From Malania oleifera (Eukaryota; Streptophyta; Magnoliopsida; Santalales; Ximeniaceae): a stretch of DNA of 64,000 bases. The stretch spans positions 62,001 through 126,000 of the forward strand of contig NC_080421.1 in the NCBI RefSeq assembly GCF_029873635.1, given 5' to 3'. The number at the start of each line of letters is the position of its first letter. The stretch's first letter is position 1. A program made the translations under genes and the position numbers. Positions 54,858-64,000 of the stretch are shown in pieces. Under the pieces are notes generated by a model. The model had not been told where the DNA came from. It searched no databases and saw nothing but the letters and a program-made list of their open reading frames with translations.

Positions 54858-56105
54858 AGAAAAAATATGTTATTACTAGTGTATGGCAAATGAGTTACTA
54901 TATATCATGAAATCTGTTTTCATATACACATGAATAACTGAATGCAAAAGTACAGTATAAATAATAAAATACACCACCCTTTTTCCCTATTGCTTAACAT
55001 AACAGTATTATGGTTATAATTCAAAGTACTTCTAGTGTACATAAGTATAGTCCCTGTTTCTGTAAATCTGTACGTATGTAATAGTAATTGAAACTGTTCC
55101 CTATGGCTATCTGTGTCATGACATGCCCCCTCATGACAAGGTTGTGCGTCCCGTAGGCTGGATTTACCTTGACTGGCCAATCAGGAATAAATCACTGAAC
55201 TCCGCAGTTGACCTGCCCACCTCAACCCATATCTGGATGGGGAGCCTAACCTCTTCAAGGGCCTAGGTGGTCGACCTTACCACGTATTATCTAAATAGGT
55301 GGTTGCACTCATAAAGTAACATAGTATCTGTAGCAACGGTACCGTGCTCTGTAGCTGTGCAAGTCCAATAGGGTCTGATATCATATAATATATTTCTATA
55401 CATATCTAACTGATTTACTATGATTCTGAAGTAATCGTAATAACCATGATTCTGCATAATTGTACTGTAATTCATATGTCGTAATACTAAGAACTGAATA
55501 ATCAGAACACTGAAACTACATAATCATAATATTGATATTCGTGTAATCATGGTACTGAAATCTGTATAATCATGGTACTAAAATCCATAAAATCATGGTA
55601 CTGAAATTCGCATAATTATAATACTGAAATTCATAAAATCATGAAATTAAATTCGTAAAACATATCCTCGTAACATATTTATATTCACAAGCCACACCAT
55701 ACTAAATACATAATTTCATAATTAAATAAACTGTATAATGTTTCTAAAAATACCTAGCATAGCATATTTCCCTTACCTTAACTTTGAAAAGCCCCTATGG
55801 AACACTAGCCTAACTCTCGCAGGGCCTTCTATACAATAACTTGAAACCAACATATGCTAGAACATAATATCAATATTTTTCTGCTTACATCATTTCCTAT
55901 AACTATCAGGAAGTCAAAAACTAGATAAAAGTCTTTACCTTGAATTTGGGATGAAATCCAACTCTATTTTCTCGACAATCTGCTCCGGCAGATTTGCAGA
56001 GAACTCCGCCAAGAGCATAGTGGTAACTTCAGATCGTCGATCCGATGACTGGTGGGACCGGATCGAAGAGAGAAGGGAGAGAGTGTTGTAGAGAGAGTGA
56101 GAGAG

Positions 56106-56109
<4 letters not shown>

Positions 56110-56170
<61 letters not shown>

Positions 56171-56185
56171 AGAGAGAGAGAGAGG
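56110..56185. repeat. (GA)n microsatellite in solo LTR
   Basis: The GA run is interrupted by AAAGAGAAAG. It reads CT-rich in LTR sense, as in the other LTRs. Confidence 0.9.
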
Positions 56186-56234
56186 CACAGTGAAAATAAC
56201 AAAATATCCCGGTTTTCCTCCTTATATACTGCCA

Positions 56235-56430
56235 AATTCGTCGACGAGGCCCGTCACTTCGTTGACAAATTTATTGAGATTCATCGACGAAGCCCTGTAT
56301 TCATCGATGAAATTCAGACCGCCCCAGAACCTCTCTCGGTATTTTCTCATCGACGAAGCCCTGTGTTCGTTGACGAAATTCTTAAGGCCTTCGTCAACGA
56401 AATCCTGTGTTCATCGACGAAGTTTGGAAA
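56235..56430 (-). repeat. Cluster of TTCGTCGACGAA-type palindromic words
   Basis: About nine words such as TCGTCGACGA, TTCATCGACGAA, TTCATCGATGAA and TTCGTTGACGAA lie here with unrelated spacers of 8-30 bp. It is the counterpart of the cluster at 16365-16545. Confidence 0.75.
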
Positions 56431-56567
56431 TTTCTTAAATTTATGATTATTTAATATTATCTCCAAAAATGCAATGTCGTAGACGAAGTCTACGGCCTTC
56501 TTCTGTTTTTGTATCTATTTTCTCTCCCTCTTATTATTAAAATGTTATTATTCTTCGGGTCACTACA

Positions 56568-58130
56568 CATGGGTTTAAGGCAATCTTAGGTATAGACTGA
56601 CTAGCTGCCCACTATGCTAGCATTGATTTCCATCAGAGAGTGGTAGTATTCAGACCTCTAGAAGGACAAGAGTATAGATTCGTGGGATCACGTGTGCGCA
56701 TCCCACCTCAGTTACTATCTGCTATTCAGGCATGTAGATTACTATCAAAAGGCTATCAGGGATATTTAGCCTCTGTGAAGGCAGTATTAGAAGGGGAGTT
56801 GAGGGTGGAGGATATCCCAGTGGTAAGGGATTTTCCAAATGTATTCCCAGAGGATTTTCCGAGACTACCTCCTGATCGTGAGGTAGAGTTTGTTATTGAT
56901 CTGGTTCTGAGGACAGCGCCGATTTCGAAGGCGCTGTATAGAATGGCACCGGCAGAGTTAAAAGAATTGAAAGAATAGTTGCAGAAACTATTGGATAAGG
57001 GGTTTATTCGGCCCAATGTGTCATCTTGGGGAGCACCGATTTTATTTGTGAGGAAGAAGGATGGGTCGATGAGATTGTGTATCAACTATTGAGAAATAAA
57101 CAAAGTAACTATCAAGAATAAATACCCGCTCCCATGTATCAATGATTTTTTTTACCAGTTACAGGGGACATAGATCTTTTGAAAGATAGACTTATGCTCC
57201 GGGTACCATCAGGTGAAAGTTAGGGCGAAAGATGTTCCGAAAACGGTATTTAGAACACGGTATGGCCATTATGAATTTCTAGTTATGTCGTTTGGTTTGA
57301 CAAATGCTCCTGCAGTGTTTATGATTTGATGAACTAGGTCTTTCACCAGTATTTGGATCAGTTTGTGGTAGTGTTTATTGATGATATACTGGTGTATTCG
57401 AAGAGCCCAAAGGAGCATGAGGATCATTTGAGTATAGTGCTTCAAGTATTGCGAGAGAAGAAGCTTTATGCGAAGCTCGAGAAGTATGAGTACTAGTTGG
57501 AATAGGTTACCTTCCTTGGACATGTTATATCCAGGGGTGGTATTTATTTTGATCCGAGTAAGATTGAGGCGGTAGTAAACTAGGTACGACCAAAGAACAT
57601 GCACGAGATCAGGAATTTCCTAGGATTGGCTAGGTACTACCGCAAGTTTGTTGAGGGCTTCTCTAGATTGTTAGGCTCGTTAACCAGATTGTCTAGGAAG
57701 GGAGTGAAATTTGAGTGGTCTGGTGAATGAGAACAGAGCTTCCAAGAATTGAAGCAGCAACTCATCACTGCACCTATGTTGACGATTCCTTCAAGAGAAG
57801 AGGGGTTTGTAATTTACAGTGATGCATCCCATAAAGGGCTCGAATGCGTGTTGATGCAGCAAGGGAGAGTGATAGCCTATGCCTCACAAAAGTTGAAAGA
57901 ATATGAGAAGAGCTACCCTACCCATGATCTGGAGTTAGTAGCGGTTGTTTACGCACTAAAGATTTGGAGGCACTATCTTCATGGGGGTATGTATGAGATA
58001 TTTATTGACCATAAGAGCTTAAAATATTTTTTCACGCAGAAGGAATTAAATATGAGGTAGAGGAGATGGCTAGAACTAATTAAGGATTACGACTGCACTA
58101 TTAGCTACCACCCAAGAAAGGCTAATATGG
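56568..58130 (+). pseudogene. Outer chromovirus protease end, RT and RNase H
   Basis: It continues GFKAILGID, then a stop (TGA where the sister has TGG), [60 protein letters not shown] and [20 protein letters not shown], followed by a deletion that breaks the frame near 57328. The catalytic LVYS region survives only out of frame. RNase H reads [20 protein letters not shown] and [20 protein letters not shown]. Many stops (56976, 57091, 57170 and others) are present. Confidence 0.85.
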
Positions 58131-59046
58131 TTGCTGATGCTTTGAGCCAGAAATCAGTGGATTCATCTGTATCTGTAGTGGAGATTCAGCATCCGATCCA
58201 GATGGATCTAGAGAGGCTTGGTCTTGAGTTGGTAGAAGGCGATCACCAGGCATTTATTACTGACTTGGTTTTGCAGCCGACCCTACTAGAGAGGATTAAA
58301 GCAGCTCAGAGGAATGATATAGAACTAGTAGAGCTTATGGAGAAGGTACAGAATGGTCAGGAAATAGAGTTCAGCATTTCAGATGATGGAGCCTTGAGGT
58401 TTTGTACCGGGTTATGCATTCCTACCGACCCTGAGATCAAGAAGGTTATCCTGGAGGAAGCGCATCGATCCCTGTATACTGTACATCCAGGTAGCACTAA
58501 AATGTATAAGGATCTTCGAGAGTCTTTCTAATGGAGCAACATGAAGAAGGAGATAGCCCAATATGTGGATCAGTGTTTGACGTGCCATCAAGTGAAGGCT
58601 GAGCACCAGAGACCGGCGGGATCATTGCAGCCACTCCATACTCCTGAGTGGAAGTGGGAGTATATAGCGAAGGATTTCGTCACAGGATTACCGTCGGCGT
58701 TGAATGAACAAAACGTTATTTTGGTAGTGGTGGATCGATTGACGAAGACTGCCCACGTTTTTCCGATCAAAGTTAGCTACTCCATGGACAAATTGGTTAA
58801 GTTATATATCCAAGAGATAGTTAGGCTCCACAGTGTCCCAGTGTCCATAGTTTCATACAGAGACCCATGGTTCACATCTCTTTTTTGGAAAAGTCTACAA
58901 GGGGTCATGGGTTCTCGATTATCGTTCAACACAACTTTTCATCCTCATACAGATGGATAGACGGAGAGGACAATACAGATTATGGAAGATATGCAGTGAG
59001 CATATGTGCTGGACTTTGGAGGTCGTTGGATGCAGTATCTGATTAC
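58131..59046 (+). pseudogene. Outer chromovirus integrase, truncated
   Basis: It reads SVDSSVSVVEIQHPIQMDLE, the zinc domain [20 protein letters not shown] to QCLTCHQVKAEH, then KDFVTGLPSALNEQNVILVV, TKTAHVFPIKVSYSM and FHPHTDG followed by TAG. The frame at 58541-58960 is open, but the usual MDF is KDF. The similarity to the sister copy ends near 59046 at a foreign LTR-like segment, so the C-terminal part and chromodomain are missing. Confidence 0.82.
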
Positions 59047-59408
59047 GTGCTAAAACTGCGTAATTAGGTATCTTAATCCGGGCATTATGACTTCTATTTT
59101 TAATTAAATATCTAATTACATCCAATATTTTAATAAAGTGCCTTATTTATGATTTTTATGTGTTATTGAACAATTTATGAATTTTTGGTAATTTTTTATC
59201 GCAGAAAAATTCCCTAGAACCAAAACCGGCACCTGTTCATAATTCGCACATAACTTTTCCATATGAGCTCCGATTGAGACCATTCAAATTTTTGCAAAAA
59301 TATGTAATAATTATCTACAAATTTCATGTTTCGAGTTTTGAGCAAAATGGGCTCTAGAAAGGTCAAACTTGGCAGTGCTCACGGAGAGTAAAAATGAAGA
59401 AAAAAGAA

Positions 59409-59444
<36 letters not shown>

Positions 59445-59816
59445 ATACAATTAAGTTGATGTGACCCAACCATGCAGGCTAGGTTGGGTCAAGCCGTGCG
59501 GATCCAATTGCAGGGTTCTAGGGCTTTCTTCCCCAATCTCTATTTATTCTTCTCTTTTCCTCTTTCCTAACCGTGCCCAGCGCACCATCTCTCAACCCTA
59601 CTCGCTCTTTCAATTTTTTTTTTCTCAACTCTTTCTCCCCTTCTCTGTTCCCAACCTCTTCCTTCTCTTCCGTATACTTTATCCTCTATTGCTCATTCTC
59701 TCTCCCTGTCTTTTCTCTCTCTCCTTCCCTTAAACTCCCCTTCCTTTCTTCCTCTGTTTCTCCAGCAACTCCACACACCACACACTAGCACCTTCGGCCA
59801 ACCCCTCCATCCTCTG
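59047..59816 (+). repeat. LTR- or leader-like segment of an unidentified retroelement
   Basis: It starts TGCTAAAACTGCGTAATTAG. It contains a TA microsatellite (59409-59450) and then a long CT-rich leader (59510-59760). It interrupts the integrase on the left and is itself interrupted by the copia LTR at 59817. The serine/proline-rich frames at 59461-59788 reflect CT-rich composition and I do not call them genes. Confidence 0.45.
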
Positions 59817-60342
59817 TGTTGAATTATGGCTTATTCTAGAAGCCTACCATTGCCATTGAAGTCTTCAATGGTGGGCTATTTTTTCTAAGGTAGGTGATTA
59901 GTGGTTGTAATAGTGGTATTTCCAAACCTATATAAACTCATCACCTCCATTTGTAATCTCATCCTCAAATTTGCCTACTTCTCTCTTAGGCACATTCTCT
60001 CTTCTCTCTCTTATTTTATAATATTTCTACAATAGAGAAATATTGATTGATAGTGTCCAAGGATGTAGGCACAATTAGCCGAACCTCATTAAATTCTGGT
60101 GTTCTTCCTTTCATCTATTCAGTAGTTAACTTTTGTCGGGTATAGTTGTAGTAATATATTGTGTTAATTACATGTCTAAGGAAAATTCTGTCCAGGAAAG
60201 AGGGATTTAAGCGGTCTATTGTGACCCCCCACTTCCTTAGGAATTTACCTGGTGTAATTTTGCACAATTATTCACTTTCTATTTACCTGTACAATAGTAA
60301 ACTATGGTAAAGTTAGGTGGAACAATCTCAAGTTTCACAACA
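59817..60342 (+). repeat. 5' LTR of the Tnt1-like copia element
   Basis: It begins TGTTGAATTATGG and ends TTTCACAACA, 526 bp. A TATAAACTCA string at 59931 may be the core promoter. An inverted repeat CCATTGAAG...CTTCAATGG lies at about 59853-59871. Confidence 0.85.
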
Positions 60343-60344
60343 AT

Positions 60345-60356
60345 TGGTATCAGAGC
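60345..60356 (+). other. PBS of the Tnt1-like copia element
   Basis: TGGTATCAGAGC lies two bases after the LTR and is complementary to initiator Met-tRNA. Confidence 0.9.
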
Positions 60357-60467
60357 CAAGGTTATTCTTAGTATGCTCTGTGGTTGCAGCTTAGTCTGAT
60401 CTTCCACATCAGAAAAGTTTTCCTTGGGCTATTGGCATTCCGCATCGGCAACTATTGAATAGCATTT

Positions 60468-61379
60468 ATGGTAGAGATGGCAGATAGTGCAAAAGCATCC
60501 ACATCAAACTCATCTATTTTGGCAAGAACTACTGTGACAAATGCCAGATTTGCAGTGGAGATTTTTTACGGCACCGGTCATTTTGGTATGTGGCAAAGTG
60601 AGGTTCTAGACACTCTCTTTCAGCAAGGTCTAGACATTGCCATTGAAGAAGAGAAACCAGAAGATATTGAGAAGAAAGAATGGGGGACCATCAATCGGTT
60701 AGCATGTGGTACAATTCGATCGTGTCTTTCAAGAGAACAAAAGTATGCATTCTGTAAGGAAACTTCTGCAAACAAGCTGTGGAAGGCACTGGAGGAAAAG
60801 TTTTTGAAGAAAAGCTCTCAAAACAAACTCCATATGAAGAAGAGACTATTTCGTTTCACTTATGTCTCCGGTACCACTATGAATGATCATATCACCAACT
60901 TTAATAGGTTGGTTACTGATCTAGTTAATCTAAATGAGACTTTTAAAGATGAAGACCTGGCTTTGATGTTGTTGGGATCCCTTCCTGAGGAGTTTGAGTT
61001 TCTTGAAACTACTCTGCTCTATGGAAAGGATAAAGTGTCTCTTGGCGAGGTTTGTGCTGCTTTGTACAGCTATGAATTGAGGAAGAAGGACAAGCTTGAA
61101 AGCACAAGTGGAGCCAATGAGGCTCTAGTAGTTCGAGGCCATTCACAAAGCCAGAATAGTAGAAAGAAAGAGAGATCCAAGTCAAGGTCCAGACCAAACA
61201 AAGATGAATGTGCCTTTTGTCGGGAAAAGGGACACTGGAAGAAAGCCTGTTCGAAGCGAAAGAATAAAGGCAAACCTAATAAAGGAAAGGTCATTTCAAG
61301 GCTGAGTACGAAGATGGGAGCTCAGATCTTTCGCTTGCTGCTATGCCATCAACTAGTTCTTCGAGTATATGGCTACTAG
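60468..61379 (+). pseudogene. Copia gag
   Basis: The frame starts MVEMADSAKASTSNSSILA, with a second ATG at 60477 (MADSAK) as an alternative start. It contains the gag core GHFGMWQSEVLDTLFQQGLD, KRLFRFTYVSGTTMNDHITN and LMLLGSLPEEFEFLETTLLY, and one zinc knuckle CAFCREKGHWKKAC. About 45 codons after the knuckle it reads through a shifted tail, because the gag-pol frame is broken near 61297. In this family gag and pol are normally one frame, so this is a lesion, although programmed shifting cannot be fully excluded. Confidence 0.88.
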
Positions 61380-62275
61380 ATTCTGGGTGTGGCCATCATA
61401 TGTGTCCCAATTGGGATTGGTTCTTTGATTTTAAAGAACTAGAAGGTGGAGTCATATACACAGCAAATGATGTCCCTCTTACCACACATGGGATTGGTTC
61501 AGTCCACTTGAGGAATCAAGATGGATCAATCAAAATATTGACGGATGTTAGATATGTACCAAGTTTGATGAAGAATCTTATTTCTGTGGGAACCCTAGAA
61601 TCAAAGGGATTCAAAGTAACAGCAGAAAAAGGAGTCATGAAGATCATCTCTGGTGCACTTGTGGTAATCAAGGGAATTCGGAAGAACAATAACTTGTATC
61701 ACTATCAAGGTCATACAGTTATTGGGACGACAGCAACAGTTTCTTCTGATGATAAAAAAATAGAAGCAACTAGGTTATGGCATATACGCTTGGGGCATGC
61801 AGGTGAAAAATCCTTGGGACTTCTTAGAAATCAAGGATTATTAAAGGGAGCAAAGACCTGCAAGCTAGATTTCTGTGAACATTGCATCAAAGGGAAGCAA
61901 ACAGGAGTGAAATTTGGTACTGCAATCCATAATACCAAGGGTATTTTGGATTATGTTCACTCTGATGTGTGGGGACCTTACAAGACAACTTCACTGGGAG
62001 GAAAACACTACCATGTGACCTTTGTTGACGATTTTTCTCGAAGAGTATGGGTGTATACTATGAAAACTAAGGATGAAGTGTTAGGAGTCTTCCTCAAATG
62101 GAAAAATATGGTGGAAACTCAAACAAGCAAAAGGATCAAGTGCCTCCGTACAGATAATGGTGGAGAATATAGAAGTGATCCATTTCTTAAAGTCTGTGAA
62201 GATGAAGGTATTATACGACACTTCTATGTGAGAAGTACACCACAACAGAATGGAGTGGTAGAATGTATGAATTGA
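61298..62275 (+). pseudogene. Copia protease and integrase
   Basis: The protease site IWLLDSGCGHHMC is near 61370, followed by the pre-integrase motif LWHIRLGHAGEKSLGLLRNQ, zinc residues CKLDFCEHCIKGKQ and the core YVHSDVWGPYKTTSLGGKHY, VTFVDDFSRRVWVYTMKTKD and LRTDNGGEYRSDPFL. The first two catalytic aspartates are intact. QQNGVVECMN keeps the glutamate but is followed by TGA at 62273-62275. Confidence 0.9.
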
Positions 62276-62977
62276 ACACTGTTGGAGAAGGTTCGGTGTA
62301 TGTTGTCCAATGCTTTGTTGGGTAGAGAATTTTGGGCTGAGGCTGTAACATATGCCTGCCACCTCATCAACCGCCTACCATCTACTGCTATTTGTGGTAA
62401 AACATCATTGGAGAAATGGTTTGGAAAGCCAACTATAGATTATGATTCCTTACATGTATTCAGTTCCACTGCCTACTATCATGTCAAGGAATCAAAGCTG
62501 GATTCGAGGGCTAAGAAAGAAATCTTTATGGGAATCACCTCTGGAGTAAAGGGATATCGTCTTTGGTGTCCAGAGACAAAGAAAATAATCTTTAGCAGGG
62601 ATGTTACCTTTAATGAATCCACTTTTTTAAAGGTGACAACAGAAAGTGTTGAGCAAAAAGATGGTACTCCAAAACAGGTGGAGTTTGATAGAAGAATTGT
62701 TTACCCAAAAAATGAAGACTCTCCTATGGTAGAAGAAGAGTCTCCTGTAGAAGAGGTTTCAACCCAAGAACCTCCACAGCAACATGAATCTATTGCATTG
62801 AGTAAGCCAAAGAGAAAAATTAGAAAGCCTGCTCGCTCTGTTGACATGGTGGCTTACACATCTCCAATTGCAAACGATGATACTCCTGTTACTTACAATG
62901 AAGCAATCCAAAGTTCAGAAGAAAAAAAGTGGAGGGAAGCCATGAATGAAGAAATGCAGTCCCTTCATAAGAATTGA
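62276..62977 (+). pseudogene. Copia integrase tail and linker to RT
   Basis: It reads VRCMLSNALLGREFWAEAVT, HLINRLPSTAICGKTSLEKW, VFSSTAYYHVKESKLDSRAK and KGYRLWCPETKKIIFSRDVT, then a glutamate/proline-rich linker. It ends with TGA at 62975-62977 inside the conserved segment preceding TWKLVSLPKGKKAI. Confidence 0.88.
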
Positions 62978-64000
62978 ACATGGAAGCTTGTTAGTCTTCC
63001 GAAGGGAAAGAAGGCAATTGGGTGTAAATGGGTATATACAAAGAAAGATGGATTTCCTGACAAGAATAGTGTTCGCTACAAAGCAAGGTTGGTGGCTAAA
63101 GGCTATGCACAAACGGAGGGAATTAATTACAATGAGGTATTTTCTCCAGTAATAAAACATTCCTCCACTAGAATCTTATTGGCTTTGGTAGCAAAATTGG
63201 ATATGGAACTAGTTCAATTAGATGTAAAAACTGCATTTTTACATGGAGACTTGGAAGAGGAAATCTACATGACTCAGCCAGGAGGTTTCAAAGTTGCTGG
63301 AAAAGAAAATATGGTGTGCAAACTTGAAAAATCGTTGTATGGATTAAAGCAATCCCCAAGGCAGTGGTACAAACGATTTGACAAATTTATGATGGGGCAA
63401 AAGTACAGAAGAAGCAAATATGATCACTGTGTGTATTTTTGCACTTTACAAGATAGATCTTTCATATACCTTCTTCTTTATGTTGATGATATATTGATAG
63501 CCTCCAAGAGTCAGACAGAAATTGACAAACTAAAGGCTCGGTTGAATAGGGAGTTTGAGATGAAGGATCTAGGTGAAGTAAAGAAAATTCTTGGTATGGA
63601 GATAAGTAGAGAAAGGAAATTAGGGAGGCTTTGTTTGACTCAAAAACAATATTTGAGGAAAGTACTGAAGCGTTTTGGTATGGATGAGAAGTCAAAACCT
63701 GTTAATACTCCGCTTGCTCCTCATTTCAAGCTGAATGCATCTATGTCTCCAAAAACTGAAGCAGAACGAGAATACATGTCAAAAGTACCGTATTCAAGTG
63801 TTGTTGGTAGCTTGATGTATGCCATGGTGTGTACAAGGCTTGATATTTCACAAGCCATTGGAGTTGTGAGCAGGCATATGCATGATCCTGGAAAGGAACA
63901 TTGGCAAGCTGTGAAATGGATTCTACGATACATTTTGTATACGGTAGATGTTGGACTAATATTTGAGCAGGATAAGCAAGATGATCATAGTATTGTTGGA
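62978..64000 (+). pseudogene. Copia reverse transcriptase and start of RNase H, cut by window end
   Basis: After the stop the frame stays open to the window end: WVYTKKDGFPDKNSVRYKAR, QLDVKTAFLHGDLEEEIYMT, LEKSLYGLKQSPRQWYKRFD, catalytic YLLLYVDDILIAS, EFEMKDLGEVKKILGMEISR and YSSVVGSLMYAMVCTRLDIS. RT motifs are intact. RNase H begins only at the very end, so its completeness is unknown. Confidence 0.88.

Larger units (their letters stand above)
54493..56567 (-). mobile_element. Gypsy solo LTR in the outer protease region, perfect TSD
   Basis: On the minus strand it begins TGTAGTGACCCGAAG and ends GTAGGTCGTTACA, 2075 bp. CATGG lies on both sides (54488-54492 and 56568-56572), and the protein continues across it (LDMHG then GFKAILGID). 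It carries CGTCGACGA-type words (56235-56430), a GA tract (56110-56185) and the conserved motif at 54838-54857. Confidence 0.92.
40929..59046 (+). mobile_element. Outer chromovirus, host of two nested insertions, truncated 3'
   Basis: Its 5' LTR starts TGTAATAACCCC at 40929 and ends GGGCGTCACA at 52796 once the inner element is removed (about 2.2 kb net). A PBS and gag-pol follow. A solo LTR sits in the protease region. The coding region stops inside integrase at about 59046, where another LTR-like segment starts, so no 3' LTR or TSD partner is seen. It belongs to the same family as the minus-strand element at 5687-12400. Confidence 0.8.
59817..64000 (+). mobile_element. Tork/Tnt1-like copia retrotransposon, runs off the window
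   Basis: It has a 5' LTR, PBS and gag-pol in copia order up to the middle of RNase H at the window edge. The right LTR and TSD cannot be checked. The left candidate TSD is CTCTG (59812-59816). At least one frameshift and two nonsense codons are present, so this copy is inactive. Confidence 0.88.

Noticed and set aside
59461..59788. Ser/Phe/Pro-rich frames just before the copia LTR
   Set aside because: They are explained by a CT-rich leader or LTR segment.
61298..61379. Possible programmed gag-pol frameshift in the Tnt1-like element
   Set aside because: Related copia elements use a single frame, no slippery heptamer is obvious, and the element has other disabling stops, so a decay indel is the simpler reading.

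Overview
The window is nuclear DNA from a flowering plant, very probably a eudicot. The evidence is a cellulose-synthase-like D (CSLD) gene with plant-type GT-AG introns, chromodomain-bearing Ty3/gypsy elements, Tork- and SIRE-like Ty1/copia elements, and PBSs complementary to plant initiator Met-tRNA. There is no sign of bacterial or organellar gene organisation, and I found no tRNA, rRNA or CRISPR. Apart from the CSLD locus and about 2.5 kb of AT-rich intergenic DNA, almost everything is LTR retrotransposon sequence, much of it nested, with insertions readable from 5-bp target-site duplications (TSDs).

Layout. 1-5.2 kb: a minus-oriented gypsy LTR carrying a SIRE-like solo LTR, sitting in a plus-oriented LTR. 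5.26-12.4 kb: a gypsy integrase fragment (+) interrupted by a degenerate minus-strand chromovirus (3' LTR 5687-8443, pol/gag 8444-12400). 12.4-20.2 kb: pieces of gypsy LTRs in both orientations, one with a second SIRE-like solo LTR (14507-16349). 20.2-22.6 kb: AT-rich intergenic DNA with degenerate hairpin repeats. 22.6-35.1 kb: a five-exon CSLD gene on the minus strand, now a pseudogene. Its last exon is split by an 8-kb Tork-like copia element (23205-31178), which itself holds a gypsy solo LTR. Its second exon holds a 419-bp copia solo LTR (33900-34318). 36.3-40.9 kb: more nested LTRs. 40.9-59.0 kb: a degenerate chromovirus whose 5' LTR contains a complete 9.7-kb chromovirus (42341-52016, TSD ACCCT) and whose protease region contains another solo LTR (54493-56567, TSD CATGG). 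59.8-64 kb: the 5' 4.2 kb of a Tork/Tnt1-like copia element that runs off the end.

There is no working host gene here. The CSLD copy has two insertions, at least four small frameshifts, a nonsense codon and a change in its DDG motif. The retroelement polyproteins also carry stops or frameshifts, although most catalytic motifs are still recognisable.

The most unusual signal lies in the LTRs. Gypsy LTRs that otherwise differ share (i) a short stem-loop of the form TGAGN-4 nt-N'CTCA at a nearly constant distance from the LTR 3' end, (ii) an AAGCTT-centred hairpin near the LTR start whose arms change while pairing is mostly kept, (iii) a series of consensus splice donors and acceptors suggesting a multiply spliced leader, and (iv) family-specific clusters of degenerate palindromic words. 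These are my best candidates for something undescribed. All positions and alignments were read by eye, so boundaries of degenerate pieces are approximate.
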